A DNA stretch of 64,000 nt from Sphingomonas sp. LT1P40 (GCF_036663835.1 NZ_JAXOJT010000001.1:744001-808000), one strand, 5' to 3'. Counted from the first letter of the stretch, positions 17,631 to 27,698 are shown. The notes: generated by a model from the letters alone, not told the origin. Numbers and translations: made by a program.

Positions 17631-17642
17631 CGGAGACATTCG

Positions 17643-18212
17643 CTGGAAGCCTTTCTCACCTCCACCGCCGTGGTTGCGCTCGCCGAAATCGGGGACAAGA
17701 CGCAGTTGCTGGCGATCCTGCTGGCCACGCGGTTTCAGCGGCCGTTGCCGATCATCCTCGGCATCCTTGTCGCCACGCTCGCCAATCATTTCCTTGCCGC
17801 TTTGGTTGGGCAACAGGTCGCGTCGATCCTTGAGGGGGTGTGGTTCCGCTATGTCGTCGCCGCGTCGTTCATCGCGATGGCGGTGTGGACGCTGATCCCC
17901 GACAAGATCGACGATCTGGAGGACAGGCCGCCGCGCTTCGGCGCGTTCCTGACGACTACCGTCGCCTTCTTTCTGGTGGAAATGGGTGACAAGACTCAGG
18001 TCGCCACCGTGGCGCTGGGCGCGCGTTTCGTCGAGCTGTGGTGGGTGACGGCGGGGACGACATTGGGGATGATGATCGCCAATGTTCCGGCGGTGCTGCT
18101 CGGCAATCAGCTGTTGAAGCGCGTGTCGCTGCCGATGGTACGAGGGTTTGCGGCGTGGCTGTTTCTGGCGATCGGGCTGTGGCTACTCGCGCAGACCTGG
18201 TGGGGGCTGTAA
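17643..18212 (+). CDS. TMEM165/GDT1 (UPF0016) family manganese exporter, probable CTG start
   Basis: A 189-aa membrane protein with the duplicated UPF0016 signature: EIGDKTQLLA in the first half and EMGDKTQVATV in the second. Bacterial relatives such as Vibrio MneA export Mn2+. No ATG, GTG or TTG is found in frame between the riboswitch and the first helix; upstream in-frame starts lie inside the riboswitch core. A CTG at 17643 gives LEAFLTSTAVVALAEIGDK, the normal family N-terminus, and has GGAG 7 nt upstream. I therefore call CTG, with some uncertainty. The ROK kinase follows 4 nt later. Confidence 0.85.
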   Translation: MEAFLTSTAVVALAEIGDKTQLLAILLATRFQRPLPIILGILVATLANHFLAALVGQQVASILEGVWFRYVVAASFIAMAVWTLIPDKIDDLEDRPPRFGAFLTTTVAFFLVEMGDKTQVATVALGARFVELWWVTAGTTLGMMIANVPAVLLGNQLLKRVSLPMVRGFAAWLFLAIGLWLLAQTWWGL

Positions 18213-18216
18213 GACG

Positions 18217-19095
18217 ATGGACATGGACAAGCGAAACTGGATGGCGGTCGAGACCGGCGGGACCAAGCTGCTCGCGCGGATCGTGCGCGGTGACACGGTG
18301 ATGGCGGAGGAACGCTGGCCCACCACGACGCCAGAGGCTGCGGAAGCCGCGCTGGTCGCCTTCGCCGCAGGTGGCGACTTGGACGGCGTCGGCATCGCTG
18401 CGTTTGGCCCGATCGTGGTCGATCCCGCTGCCGCCAATTATGGCGAGGTGCTGGCCACCCCCAAACCGGGCTGGACCGGGGCGAATTTGCGCGCCGCGCT
18501 GGCGGATCGGCTGGGCGTGCCGGTTGCGGTGGATACCGATGTCAACGCCGCCGCGCTCGCCGAGCAGCTGCTGGGCGCGGGGCAGGGGTGTGCGAGCCTT
18601 GCCTACCTCACCGTCGGCACCGGGATCGGCGCTGGCCTCGCGCGCGCAGGGCAGACGTTGAGCGGGGCGCTGCACCCGGAGATGGGGCATGTGTCGGTGA
18701 TGCGGGTGGCGGGGGATACGACCCCAAGCACCTGCCCATTCCATCCGGGCTGCGCGGAGGGGCTGGCGGCGGGACCGGCGGTGCAGAGGCGGCTGCACGG
18801 GCGTGAACTGATCGACTCGCCGGACGATTTCGCGGCGGTTGCCGATTATCTGGGGCAATTGCTGGCGACGATCGTGCTTGCATGGTCGCCGCACCGGATT
18901 GTCGCTGGTGGCGGCGTGCTGGGTGTGGCTGGCTTACGCGATGCGGCGACGGCGCGGATGACCGCAGCGCTGGGTGGCTATGGGGTAGGGGCGGCGGCGT
19001 CGCAGCCGGGCTTTGTGACCGCGCCCGAACTCGAACACGCCGGGCTGGAGGGCGCATTGATCCTGGCGCGACTGGCAGCGGAGCGAGCGGCCTAG
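18217..19095 (+). CDS. ROK-family sugar kinase (fructokinase-like)
   Basis: A 292-aa kinase. The N-terminal phosphate loop is AVETGGTKLLARI, the ROK catalytic region is VDTDVNAAALAEQLLGAG and the second glycine loop is LTVGTGIGAGLARAG. Zinc ligands of the ROK motif appear in HPEMGH...CPFHPGC. The form with a Cys-rich CPFHPGC is typical of bacterial fructokinases (Mak/ScrK-like). It phosphorylates a hexose, probably fructose. The start is ATG 18217 or the one two codons later. Confidence 0.88.
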   Translation: MDMDKRNWMAVETGGTKLLARIVRGDTVMAEERWPTTTPEAAEAALVAFAAGGDLDGVGIAAFGPIVVDPAAANYGEVLATPKPGWTGANLRAALADRLGVPVAVDTDVNAAALAEQLLGAGQGCASLAYLTVGTGIGAGLARAGQTLSGALHPEMGHVSVMRVAGDTTPSTCPFHPGCAEGLAAGPAVQRRLHGRELIDSPDDFAAVADYLGQLLATIVLAWSPHRIVAGGGVLGVAGLRDAATARMTAALGGYGVGAAASQPGFVTAPELEHAGLEGALILARLAAERAA

Positions 19096-19346
19096 CGGGA
19101 TCGATAGTCCGCCCATCGAGCCGACACGACCGTCTGCTCCAACAGGCCTGCACCTTCAAACAACATGGCGGCACCAATACTGGCCGTCACGAACGTCAGG
19201 CCCGCGAGCAGCAGCGCCAGCGCTTGCGTGCCGGACTGGGCATAGCCGGGCAATAGCCGCGCGAGGCCGAAGGCGGTCACGCCCAACATTGCACCGCAAA
19301 CCCGCAAGCCGATATCGCGTTTCGTCCGGGTGTAGAGCATGCCCAT
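19092..19346 (-). CDS. Small membrane protein, unknown
   Basis: An 84-aa protein with two hydrophobic helices (VCGAMLGVTAFGLARLLPG and ALALLLAGLTFVTASIGAAM). GGAG lies 6 nt before the ATG, supporting translation. It converges on the ROK kinase gene and overlaps its stop codon by 4 nt. I recognise no family. It lies between the ROK gene and the kdp operon without an obvious link to either. Confidence 0.7.
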   Translation of the reverse strand: MGMLYTRTKRDIGLRVCGAMLGVTAFGLARLLPGYAQSGTQALALLLAGLTFVTASIGAAMLFEGAGLLEQTVVSARWADYRSR

Positions 19347-19445
19347 AACGTCTCCAGTTCGGCACCGGATTTACGGCAGGGCGCATAGCTATTCGAGATT
19401 GAGACGGTCGGTTTTGCGTAGTGTTTCCGTAGGATTCCGCAGCAA

Positions 19446-20141
19446 CTAGTCGCCGTCGATCCGCAGCCGATATCCGATTCCGAGCTCATTGGTCACAACC
19501 CGCGGCTGTTGCGGGTTCTTCTCGACCTTCTGACGGAGCGAGCGGATCAGGACGCGCAGATATTCGACATGGTGCTCGACCTCGTTGGGCCAGACATGGT
19601 CCATGATCTGCTTGTGCGTGATGACGCGTCCCGGGAACCGCGCCAGCTGTGCGAGCACGGCATATTCCTTCGGCGTCAGATGAATCTCGGCGCCGTCCCG
19701 CAAGACCGTGCGGTTGAGCAGGTCGATCGCGATTGGTCCTGCCTGGACCCTGGCCGCGCCGCCGTCCTTCACCAGCCGGTTGCGCAGCGCGACGCGCACC
19801 CGCGCGAGCAGTTCGTTGGTGTCGAACGGTTTCGTCAAATAATCGTCCGCGCCCAGATCGAGTGCGGCGACCTTCTCGTCGGTGGCGTCGCGTGCGGACA
19901 CGATAATCAGCGTCGTGTCGGACTGCGCCTTTATCAGCGGGACCAGTTCGAGACCGTCGCGGTCGGGCAGCCCGAGATCGAGCAAGGTGATCGCGGGCCG
20001 GCTGTCCGCGATCCGCAGCATCGCTTCCCGTGCGTTCTCCGCCTCCACGGTCGCGTAATCGGCACGTGCCAGCGCCGCACGGATCAGTTTGCGGATCTGC
20101 GACTCGTCATCGACGATCAGCACGGTGTGCCGGATGGTCAT
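19446..20141 (-). CDS. kdpE: KdpE response regulator
   Basis: A 231-aa OmpR/PhoB-type regulator: receiver domain with D11-D12, phosphoacceptor D55 (LLDLGLPD) and lysine in LTKPF, followed by a winged helix (LTPKEYAVLAQLARFPGRVI ... VEYLRVLIRSLRQK). It activates kdpFABC transcription when phosphorylated by KdpD. It is the last gene of the operon and overlaps kdpD by 4 nt (ATGA). Confidence 0.95.
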   Translation of the reverse strand: MTIRHTVLIVDDESQIRKLIRAALARADYATVEAENAREAMLRIADSRPAITLLDLGLPDRDGLELVPLIKAQSDTTLIIVSARDATDEKVAALDLGADDYLTKPFDTNELLARVRVALRNRLVKDGGAARVQAGPIAIDLLNRTVLRDGAEIHLTPKEYAVLAQLARFPGRVITHKQIMDHVWPNEVEHHVEYLRVLIRSLRQKVEKNPQQPRVVTNELGIGYRLRIDGD

Positions 20142-22813
20142 TCGCGTTCCTTCTCGTCAAGCCCGGTCACGATCGAAGCCGAGGGGATATGGATGGAGAG
20201 ACGAGCGCCACGCGGTTCGGCGACATTGCTGGCCTCGACGCGCAGGCCCATCGCTTCGGCAAAGCCCTTGACGATGGCAAGGCCCAGACCCGTCCCCCCT
20301 TTTGAACGGTCCGATCCTTCGAGCCGGGTGAATGTCTCGAAGACCCTGGTTTCCGTGCCCGGCGGAATACCCGGCCCCTGGTCGATGATCGACAGCGTGA
20401 GGCTGTCCACGGACCGGTCGGCGCGGATGGTAATCGGGGTATCGGGATCGGCATAACGTCCGGCATTGTCGAGCAGGTTGATGAGGCAGTGGTGAAAGAG
20501 CTGCGCATCCAATCGAACCAGCGGTGCGTCGGGCGGGATGGCGAGCTCGATCGCGTGTCCGGCGAGCGATCGGCGCGTGTCATGCACCGCTGCCGCGACG
20601 GCATCGGTAAGGTCGGTCGCCTCGATCCGCAGCGGCATTGCGCCGGCTTCGACCCGCGCCATGTCGAGCAGATTGGCGACAAAGCGCGACAGTCGCTGCG
20701 CCTCGCCCTCGATCGTGTCGATCAACGCGCCGGGATGTTCGCGCCGCAGTTCCTGTGCGGCGGACACGATGCTGGTGAGCGGCGTGCGCAGATCGTGGCT
20801 GACCGATGACAACAGCGCGGTGCGCAGCCGGTCCCGCTCGCGCAGCTGCCGCGCTTCCTGCATCTCTTCGTCGAGCGCCATCCGGTCGAACGCGATCGCG
20901 GCCTGATCGAGGATACTCATCAGCAGCGGAACCTGATCGGAGCGCACGGGGTAACCGGCATCGTCCCGTGCCAGACCGACGACGCCCAGCACGCCGCGCG
21001 TGGTGCGTAAGGGGTGAAACAGCCAGTCCGACGCAGTCAGCGTCGACGATCCGCGTCCGGCCGGCTGGTCATTGTCGATCGCCCAGGCGGCCGCCGCCAG
21101 CTCGATCTGGTCCAGCCGGTCCTCCGGTGGAAATGCGGCGCGCAATTGCGGTCCGTCGCGCGACGGCAGCAGCAGCACCGTGCGCACATCGAACAGCCGC
21201 GCAATCTCGGCGCAGATCGTGTGCATCAGATCGTCCTGGCTCGCGCTAGCCGTGAGATAGCGCGAGAAGCCGGCCAGTGCTGCATTCTGCCGCGCGCTGG
21301 ACCGCGCCAGATCGGCCTGCGCCCGCACCCGCGCCGCAAACTGGCTGGTCACCACCGCAACACCCAGCAGCACGAAGATCGAGATGACATTTTCGGGATT
21401 GCTGACCGTCAGCGTGCCGGTCGGCGGCAGGAAGAAGAAATTATAGGCGAGCGAGGCGGTCAGTCCGGCGAACAGACCGGCACGCAAGCTGAAGCTCGCC
21501 GCCGCGAACATCACGGGCACCAGATACAGCAAGGCGATGTTGTTGAGATCGAGAAACTCGACCGCACCGCGCCCGATCAGCGTGCACAATGCGACCGCGG
21601 CGAACGTCCACACATAGTCGCGGGGCGCCCCCCAATGATTAACCTGGCTGCGGCGCGGGACCGCGGCGACGGGGGACGGGGTCTGCTCGGCGGGCAGGAC
21701 ATGGACGGCGATATCGCCAACGCCGCGCACCAGTTGATCGACCACCGATCCATGCCGCAGCTCGAACCACCATGGCCGAGCCGATTTGCCGATCACGATC
21801 TGGGTCGCGCGCGCCTCAATCGCAAAATCCCTCAGGCCCTTGACGACATGCTCCGCCGGGATGCTGACCGTTTCGGCACCCAGCCGCGATGCCAGCGCCA
21901 TCGCATCGCTCAGCCGCGCGCGCTCATCGTCGCTCAGCTGTTGCGTGCGCCGGGTTTCGATGTGCACGGCGGTCCATGGCGCGCGCAGGGCATCGGCCAG
22001 CCGCTTTGCCGCGCGGACCAGGCCGGGTGCGTTCGCCTGTTCGCTGATCGCCACCACCACCCGCTCGCCCGCCGCGAAACTCCCGGCGAGCGCATGTGCG
22101 CGGACATAGTCGAGCATCTGCGCATCGACGGCCTGGGCGGCGCGGCGCAGGGCGAGTTCGCGGAGCGCCGTCAGGTTGGACTTTGAGAAGAAGTGCGCGA
22201 GCGCACGGCTGGCTTCGCTGGGGACATAGACCTTGCCGTCCTTGAGCCGCTCGATCAGTTCGTCCGGCGGGATGTCCACTACTTCGATTTCGGCTGCTTC
22301 AAGGACCGAGTCGGGCACGGTCTCGCGGACCCGGACGCGCGTGAACGACGCGACGACATCATTGAGGCTTTCGACATGCTGGATGTTGACGGTGGACCAG
22401 ACGTCGATGCCCGCCGCGAGAAGCTCCTCGATATCCTGATAGCGTTTGGGATGCCGGCTGCCCTCCGCGTTGGTGTGCGCCAGTTCGTCGACCAGCACGA
22501 GTTGCGGACGCCGTGCGAGGATCGCGTCGATATCCATCTCACCGGAACCTTGCCGCGCGCCGCCCGGATCCGTTCGGGGAATGATCTCGAGGCCTGCCGT
22601 CAACGCCTCGGTCTCGCGCCGACCATGCGTTTCGACCACACCGACGACCACATCCACGCCAGCGGCCAGTCGCTGCCTGCCCTCGGTCAGCATCTCATAG
22701 GTCTTGCCGACGCCGGGTGCGGCCCCGAGGAACAGCTTGAGACGCCCACGGCCTTCCTGCGCCGCCGCGCGCAGAAAGGCCTCCGGGCTGGGTCGATCGG
22801 GCGTCGTGCTCAC
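20138..22813 (-). CDS. kdpD: KdpD sensor histidine kinase
   Basis: An 891-aa protein of typical KdpD length. The N-terminal KdpD domain has a Walker A motif (GAAPGVGKT) and DELAHTN; a UspA-like domain follows (ERVVVAISEQ ... IVIGKS); four membrane helices lie around residues 400-500; then come a GAF-like region, the H-box SVSHDLRTPLTSIV and the ATPase boxes IIDQGPGIP and GTGLGLAI. It senses K+ limitation or ionic strength and phosphorylates KdpE. It starts with GTG overlapping the kdpC stop (GTGA). Confidence 0.95.
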   Translation of the reverse strand: MSTTPDRPSPEAFLRAAAQEGRGRLKLFLGAAPGVGKTYEMLTEGRQRLAAGVDVVVGVVETHGRRETEALTAGLEIIPRTDPGGARQGSGEMDIDAILARRPQLVLVDELAHTNAEGSRHPKRYQDIEELLAAGIDVWSTVNIQHVESLNDVVASFTRVRVRETVPDSVLEAAEIEVVDIPPDELIERLKDGKVYVPSEASRALAHFFSKSNLTALRELALRRAAQAVDAQMLDYVRAHALAGSFAAGERVVVAISEQANAPGLVRAAKRLADALRAPWTAVHIETRRTQQLSDDERARLSDAMALASRLGAETVSIPAEHVVKGLRDFAIEARATQIVIGKSARPWWFELRHGSVVDQLVRGVGDIAVHVLPAEQTPSPVAAVPRRSQVNHWGAPRDYVWTFAAVALCTLIGRGAVEFLDLNNIALLYLVPVMFAAASFSLRAGLFAGLTASLAYNFFFLPPTGTLTVSNPENVISIFVLLGVAVVTSQFAARVRAQADLARSSARQNAALAGFSRYLTASASQDDLMHTICAEIARLFDVRTVLLLPSRDGPQLRAAFPPEDRLDQIELAAAAWAIDNDQPAGRGSSTLTASDWLFHPLRTTRGVLGVVGLARDDAGYPVRSDQVPLLMSILDQAAIAFDRMALDEEMQEARQLRERDRLRTALLSSVSHDLRTPLTSIVSAAQELRREHPGALIDTIEGEAQRLSRFVANLLDMARVEAGAMPLRIEATDLTDAVAAAVHDTRRSLAGHAIELAIPPDAPLVRLDAQLFHHCLINLLDNAGRYADPDTPITIRADRSVDSLTLSIIDQGPGIPPGTETRVFETFTRLEGSDRSKGGTGLGLAIVKGFAEAMGLRVEASNVAEPRGARLSIHIPSASIVTGLDEKERE

Positions 22814-23400
22814 CGGGCGGTTGTAGCAGTAATCCGGTCGAGCGCACGGTTGAGTTCGAATACATTGACGCGCGGTTCGCCGATAAACCCGAACAGCGGC
22901 TGGTCCGTCGATCGTTCGACCAGCGCCCGGACGGTGGCCACGGGCAGCCCGCGAACGCGTGCGACCCGATCGATCTGATAAAAAGCCGCCTCGGGGCTGA
23001 TATGGGGATCGAGTCCCGAGGCGGAGGTCGTCACCAGATCGGCGGGAACCGATATTGCTGGTGTCGTTGCCTTGAGTTTCTCGACATCGCCTTTCACGCG
23101 ATCGCTCAGCGCCTGCGAGGTCGGGCCGAGGTTCGAGCCGGAGGAGGCGAGCCCGTCATAGCCCTTGCCCGCCGCCGAGGGCCGCGACGCGAAATAGCGG
23201 TCGCTGGTGAATGCCTGACCCACCACCGACGAGCCGATGACCACGCCCTTATCTTCGATCAGGCTGCCATTGGCCTGAACCGGAAACAGCAACTGGCCGA
23301 TCGCGGTCAGGGTGAGCGGATAAGCGAGGCCCAGCAAAAGCGCGAAGGCGATCGTCATGGTGAGTGCGGGGCGAAGCGCGCTCTTGATGTCGTTTGTCAT
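22810..23400 (-). CDS. kdpC: KdpC, K+-transporting ATPase subunit C
   Basis: A 196-aa protein with one N-terminal helix (ALTMTIAFALLLGLAYPLTL) and a periplasmic domain with SSVVGQAF, FASRPSA and DPHISPEAA, all typical of KdpC. It stabilises the KdpFABC complex and raises its affinity for ATP/K+. The ATG at 23400 is preferred over one 15 nt upstream because GAGGA lies about 9 nt before it. Confidence 0.95.
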   Translation of the reverse strand: MTNDIKSALRPALTMTIAFALLLGLAYPLTLTAIGQLLFPVQANGSLIEDKGVVIGSSVVGQAFTSDRYFASRPSAAGKGYDGLASSGSNLGPTSQALSDRVKGDVEKLKATTPAISVPADLVTTSASGLDPHISPEAAFYQIDRVARVRGLPVATVRALVERSTDQPLFGFIGEPRVNVFELNRALDRITATTAR

Positions 23401-23411
23401 CTCAATATTCC

Positions 23412-25448
23412 TCAAGCGAGACCAAGGCCGCCGACCGCAACGTCGATCAGCTTGATGCCGATGAACGGGGCGATCAGGCCGCCAAGGCCATAGATTGCGA
23501 GATTGCGTGCGAGCAGCGGTCCTGCGCCCATCGGCTTGTACGCCACGCCCTTTAGCGCGAGCGGGACGAGCAGCGGGATGATCAGCGCGTTGAAGATGAT
23601 CGCCGACAGGATGGCGCTTTCGGGCGAGCCGAGGCCCATCACATTGAGCACGCCAAGCCCCGGATAGAGCACCACGAACATCGCCGGAATGATTGCAAAA
23701 TACTTCGCCACGTCATTGGCGACCGAGAAGGTCGTGAGCGCGCCACGTGTCATCAGCAGCTGCTTGCCGAGTCCGACGACCTCGATCAGCTTGGTCGGGT
23801 CGCTGTCGAGATCGACCATGTTGCCGGCCTCGCGCGCAGCCTGCGTCCCGGTGTTCATGGCGACGCCGACGTCCGCTTGGGCAAGTGCAGGCGCATCATT
23901 GGTGCCATCGCCGCACATCGCCACCAGGCGCCCACCTTCCTGTTCCTTGCGGATCAGCGCCAGCTTGTCCTCGGGCGTTGCCTGGGCGAGGAAATCGTCC
24001 ACGCCCGCTTCGGCCGCGATCGAGGCAGCGGTCAGCGGGTTGTCGCCGGTAATCATCACCGTGCGAATGCCCATTTGCCGCAATTCGCCGAAGCGCTCAC
24101 GGATGCCCGCCTTGACGATATCCTTCAGGAAGATCGCGCCGAGCAACTGGCCACCTTTGGCAACCGCCAGCGGCGTACCACCGGCGCGCGCGATCTCGTC
24201 GGTGATGCGGCGCAGTTCGGCTGCCTGCGGGGTGTTGCCCAGGGTCGGATTCGCCTTCAGGATCGAATCGACGGCGCCCTTCTGGATCACGGAGTCGCCG
24301 ATCTTCACCCCGGAGATACGAGTCTGCGCGGTGAAGGGGATGACTTCCGCACCGGCGGGCAGTGCGTCGGTCGTCTGCCCGAATTTCTCGCGCGCGAGGA
24401 TCACGATCGAGCGACCTTCGGGCGTTTCGTCGGCAAGGCTGGCAAGTAACGCCGCTTCGGCAAGTTGTGCCGGGGTGACGGTGCCGACAGTGCGAAACTC
24501 GCTCGCCTGACGGTCGCCGACCGTGATCGTGCCGGTCTTGTCGAGTAGCAGCACGTCGATATCGCCCGCGGCCTCGACAGCGCGGCCCGACTTGGCGAGC
24601 ACGTTGAAGCGCACCAGACGGTCCATGCCGGCAATGCCGATCGCGGAGAGCAATGCCGCGATCGTCGTCGGGATCAGCGTTATCAGCAGCGCCGCGAGGA
24701 CTGCGACCGGAATGCCGCCGCCCGCATAAGTCGCAAAGCTGGGGATGGTGGCGACGGCGATCAGGAAGATGATGGTCAGCCCGACCAGCAGGATCGTCAG
24801 CGCAATCTCGTTCGGCGTTTTCTGCCGCTCGGCCCCTTCGACCAGCGCGATCATGCGGTCGAGGAACCCCTGGCCCGGCTCCACCGTCACGCGCACGCGA
24901 ATCTCGTCGGACAGGACGCGCGTGCCCGCCGTCACCGCCGAACGATCGCCGCCCGCCTCGCGGATTACCGGCGCGCTCTCGCCGGTAATCGCCGCTTCGT
25001 TGACCGATGCGACGCCCGCCACGACTTCGCCATCGGACGGGATCAGGTCGCCGGTCTCGACCAGCACGATGTCGCCGACCTTCAACTGGCTGGCGGCGAC
25101 TTCGTCCCACGCACGACCATCGCCCTTCAGCCGTTTGGCGACGAGGTCGGCCTTTGTCGCGCGCAGCGACGCGGCCTGTGCCTTGCCGCGCCCCTCGGCA
25201 AGCGCTTCGGCGAAGGTGCCGAACAACACCGTCAGCCAAAGCCAGACAACGAGCTGGACCTTGAAGCCGAAACTCAGCGCATCGCTGCCGACAAACAGCA
25301 GGGCGGTCAGCAGCGTCGCCACGATCGCCGTGGTGAACATCACCGGGTTGCGGATCAGTTCGGCGGGATTGAGCTTGCGGAATGCGTCACCGATCGCGGG
25401 TACGATCAGGTCAGCGGTGAACAGGGATTTTTGCTGGGCACGAGCCAT
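23412..25448 (-). CDS. kdpB: KdpB, K+-transporting P-type ATPase subunit B
   Basis: A 678-aa P-type ATPase. Key motifs are [10 protein letters not shown] (actuator), [15 protein letters not shown] (phosphorylated Asp) and [18 protein letters not shown] (hinge). Hydrolysis of ATP here drives K+ passage through KdpA. The start ATG is 14 nt after kdpA, within the operon order F-A-B-C-D-E. Confidence 0.96.
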   Translation of the reverse strand: MARAQQKSLFTADLIVPAIGDAFRKLNPAELIRNPVMFTTAIVATLLTALLFVGSDALSFGFKVQLVVWLWLTVLFGTFAEALAEGRGKAQAASLRATKADLVAKRLKGDGRAWDEVAASQLKVGDIVLVETGDLIPSDGEVVAGVASVNEAAITGESAPVIREAGGDRSAVTAGTRVLSDEIRVRVTVEPGQGFLDRMIALVEGAERQKTPNEIALTILLVGLTIIFLIAVATIPSFATYAGGGIPVAVLAALLITLIPTTIAALLSAIGIAGMDRLVRFNVLAKSGRAVEAAGDIDVLLLDKTGTITVGDRQASEFRTVGTVTPAQLAEAALLASLADETPEGRSIVILAREKFGQTTDALPAGAEVIPFTAQTRISGVKIGDSVIQKGAVDSILKANPTLGNTPQAAELRRITDEIARAGGTPLAVAKGGQLLGAIFLKDIVKAGIRERFGELRQMGIRTVMITGDNPLTAASIAAEAGVDDFLAQATPEDKLALIRKEQEGGRLVAMCGDGTNDAPALAQADVGVAMNTGTQAAREAGNMVDLDSDPTKLIEVVGLGKQLLMTRGALTTFSVANDVAKYFAIIPAMFVVLYPGLGVLNVMGLGSPESAILSAIIFNALIIPLLVPLALKGVAYKPMGAGPLLARNLAIYGLGGLIAPFIGIKLIDVAVGGLGLA

Positions 25449-25462
25449 GGCTCAGGACCTTT

Positions 25463-27166
25463 TCAGAAGAGGGTGCCGCGGATCATCGCAAGATGATCGG
25501 CGACGGGGCCAAGCGCGAGGCTGGGCAGGAAGGTCAGGCCACCGACGATCAGCACGATGCCGATCAGCAACCCGGTCCATAGCGGCCCGGTTGTCGGGAA
25601 CGAGCCGGCGGTGGGCGGTGTGTGCTTCTTCGCCGCGAGGCTGCCCGCGATCGCCAGCATCGGCACGATGATGAAGAAGCGGCCGACCCACATCGCGATG
25701 CCGAGCAGCGCGTTGTAGAAGGGCGTATTCGCGCTCAGCCCGGCAAAGGCCGACCCGTTATTCCCGGTCGCCGAGGTGAAGGCATAGAGGATCTCCGAAA
25801 AGCCGTGCGGTCCCTTGTTCAGCGGACCAGCCAGACCCGCTTCGGTCACCGATGCGATTGCCGTCAGCCCCAGGATCATCAGCGGCAGCACCGCGATTGC
25901 CAGCACTGCGAACTTCACCTCGCGCGCCTCCACTTTCTTGCCGACATATTCGGGCGTGCGACCGACCATCAGCCCGGCGACGAACACCGCGAGGATGGCA
26001 AACAACAGGAAGCCATAGATGCCGGCACCCACGCCGCCGACCACGACTTCGCCAAGCTGGATGTTGAGCAGCGGGATCATGCCCCCCAATGCGGTGAAGC
26101 TGTCATGCATGGCATTGACCGCGCCGCACGAAGCCGCCGTGGTGACGACCGAGAACAACGCGCTGGCGGCAATGCCGAAGCGGACTTCCTTGCCCTCCAT
26201 ATTGCCGCCAGCGACACCCAGATTGTGGAGGATGGGGTTGCCCGCAGCCTCCTGCCAATAGGTGATACCGACGCCGATCAGGAAGATAGCGATCATCGCG
26301 GCGAGGATTGCCCAGCCCTGACGCGGGTTCCCAACCGCCTTGCCGAAGGTCCAGGTCAGGCCAAACCCGATTGCAAAGATCGACAGCATCTGAACGAAAT
26401 TGGTCAGCGCGCTGGGGTTCTCGAACGGATGCGCCGAATTGGCGTTGAAGAAGCCGCCACCATTGGTACCGAGCATCTTGATCGCTTCCTGGCTGGCGAC
26501 CGGGCCGAGCGCGAGGACTTGCTTCGCGCCCTCGATCGTCGTGACATCGACCGATCCGGCCAGCGTCTGCGGCACGCCGCTGGCGATCAGATAAATCGCG
26601 TAAACGATGCACAGGGGCAGCAGCAAATAGAGCGTGACGCGCGTGGCATCCGCCCAGAAATTGCCGATCGTCGATACGCTGCGCCGCGCAAACCCGCGAA
26701 ACAGGGCAAAGGCGAGCGCGATGCCGGTCGCCGCCGACAGGAAGTTGTGGATCGTCAGCCCCAGCATCTGGCTGAGGTTAGACATCGTCGATTCACCGCC
26801 ATAGCTCTGCCAGTTGGTGTTGGTGGTGAAGCTGATCGCGGTGTTGAACGCGAGATGCTCGGACACGCCCGAATAGCCCAGCGGATTGAGCGGCAGCACA
26901 CCCTGCAGCCGCAGAACCGCATAGGTGAAGAACAGCAGCATGACGTTGAACACGATCATGTGCACCGCATAGCGACGCCAGCTTTGTTCGACGGTCGGGT
27001 CGATGCCCGCCAACCGGTAAAAGCCGCGCTCTACCGGTGCGAGCACGATATGGAGCGGCGTGCGGCGCCCCTCGTACAGCGCGAACAGCCACAGGCCGAG
27101 CGGTTTGGTGAGCGCCAGCAGGATGCCGACGAATGCGAGGATCAATATCCATCCCTGAACGGTCAT
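25463..27166 (-). CDS. kdpA: KdpA, K+-transporting ATPase subunit A
   Basis: A 567-aa channel-like subunit of the potassium transporter superfamily. The four selectivity-filter segments are recognisable: [42 protein letters not shown] and [13 protein letters not shown]. It gives K+ specificity to the Kdp pump. About ten hydrophobic helices are present and the length is normal. Confidence 0.96.
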   Translation of the reverse strand: MTVQGWILILAFVGILLALTKPLGLWLFALYEGRRTPLHIVLAPVERGFYRLAGIDPTVEQSWRRYAVHMIVFNVMLLFFTYAVLRLQGVLPLNPLGYSGVSEHLAFNTAISFTTNTNWQSYGGESTMSNLSQMLGLTIHNFLSAATGIALAFALFRGFARRSVSTIGNFWADATRVTLYLLLPLCIVYAIYLIASGVPQTLAGSVDVTTIEGAKQVLALGPVASQEAIKMLGTNGGGFFNANSAHPFENPSALTNFVQMLSIFAIGFGLTWTFGKAVGNPRQGWAILAAMIAIFLIGVGITYWQEAAGNPILHNLGVAGGNMEGKEVRFGIAASALFSVVTTAASCGAVNAMHDSFTALGGMIPLLNIQLGEVVVGGVGAGIYGFLLFAILAVFVAGLMVGRTPEYVGKKVEAREVKFAVLAIAVLPLMILGLTAIASVTEAGLAGPLNKGPHGFSEILYAFTSATGNNGSAFAGLSANTPFYNALLGIAMWVGRFFIIVPMLAIAGSLAAKKHTPPTAGSFPTTGPLWTGLLIGIVLIVGGLTFLPSLALGPVADHLAMIRGTLF

Positions 27167-27178
27167 GACGGGCCTCCG

Positions 27179-27268
27179 TCAGAATCGTTCGGGGCGCACA
27201 AGGGCGACCACGAGATAGAGAAGAAGACCGGTCGCGGTAATCGCCGCGAGCCACAGATCGAGAGTCAT
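27179..27268 (-). CDS. kdpF: KdpF small subunit
   Basis: A 29-aa single-helix protein, MTLDLWLAAITATGLLLYLV..., ending LVRPERF, which is the conserved KdpF C-terminus. It binds KdpA and stabilises the complex. GAGGGGG, overlapping the stop codon of the small ORF upstream, is its ribosome binding site. It lies 12 nt before kdpA. Confidence 0.9.
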   Translation of the reverse strand: MTLDLWLAAITATGLLLYLVVALVRPERF

Positions 27269-27278
27269 CGTTGCCCCC

Positions 27279-27362
27279 TCAAGCCTGATCGCACAGCCGG
27301 ACATAGGCGAGCGTCGCGCCCACCAGTCCCAGCGTGGCGAGGATCCACCAAAAATCCTGCAT
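27279..27362 (-). CDS. 27-aa membrane peptide upstream of kdpF
   Basis: A 28-codon ORF encoding MQDFWWILATLGLVGATLAY followed by VRLCDQA: one hydrophobic helix with a short charged tail. GGAG lies 8 nt before the ATG. Its stop codon is fused to the kdpF ribosome binding site, so it is probably the first gene of the kdp operon and translationally linked to kdpF. It resembles short unannotated ORFs I recall ahead of kdpF/kdpA in other proteobacteria. Function unknown. Confidence 0.7.
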   Translation of the reverse strand: MQDFWWILATLGLVGATLAYVRLCDQA

Positions 27363-27513
27363 GGCACGAACTCCCACATGGCGCGGGCCGCGATGTGCGG
27401 CGCCAATCGTCTGTGGGACGTCAATTAGGGCATGGGGCAATTTGAAAGCGAGACGCGAACCCGGCCCGCCGCATAGTATTTGCGTATGAATCCGGGATGT
27501 CGGAACGCGCGGC

Positions 27514-27588
27514 TGGTGACCCCTACGAGAATCGAACTCGTGTTTTCGCCGTGAGAGGGCGACGTCCTAACCGCTAGACGAAGGGGCC
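27514..27588 (-). tRNA. tRNA-Glu (anticodon CTC)
   Basis: Reading the minus strand gives a 75-nt cloverleaf: acceptor GGCCCCT/AGGGGTC, anticodon stem TCGCC/GGCGA with the seven-base loop CTCTCAC (anticodon CTC), T-arm with GTTCGATTC, and encoded CCA. The 336-bp stretch 27363-27698 contains only this tRNA and presumably the kdp promoter. Confidence 0.96.
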
Positions 27589-27698
27589 GCGCGAGCGGAA
27601 GCGGGCCTTTATCTGGGCGGGGACACAGCGTCAAGCGATGGCGGGAAAAGCGTCGCGCGGGGTGGCCTTTATGGGCTTCGGTGCCTATCTGCACGCCC

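Noticed and set aside
17508..17642. Longer N-terminus for the GDT1-like protein starting at TTG 17508
   Set aside because: This start lies inside the conserved core of the riboswitch and the added residues are unlike the family.
20138..27362. Possible breaks in the kdp operon
   Set aside because: All six genes are full length, with expected motifs and tight or overlapping junctions; nothing unusual beyond the 27-aa leader ORF.
25622..27445. 607-codon plus-strand frame opposite kdpA
   Set aside because: The minus strand carries all KdpA filter motifs; the plus frame is a compositional shadow.
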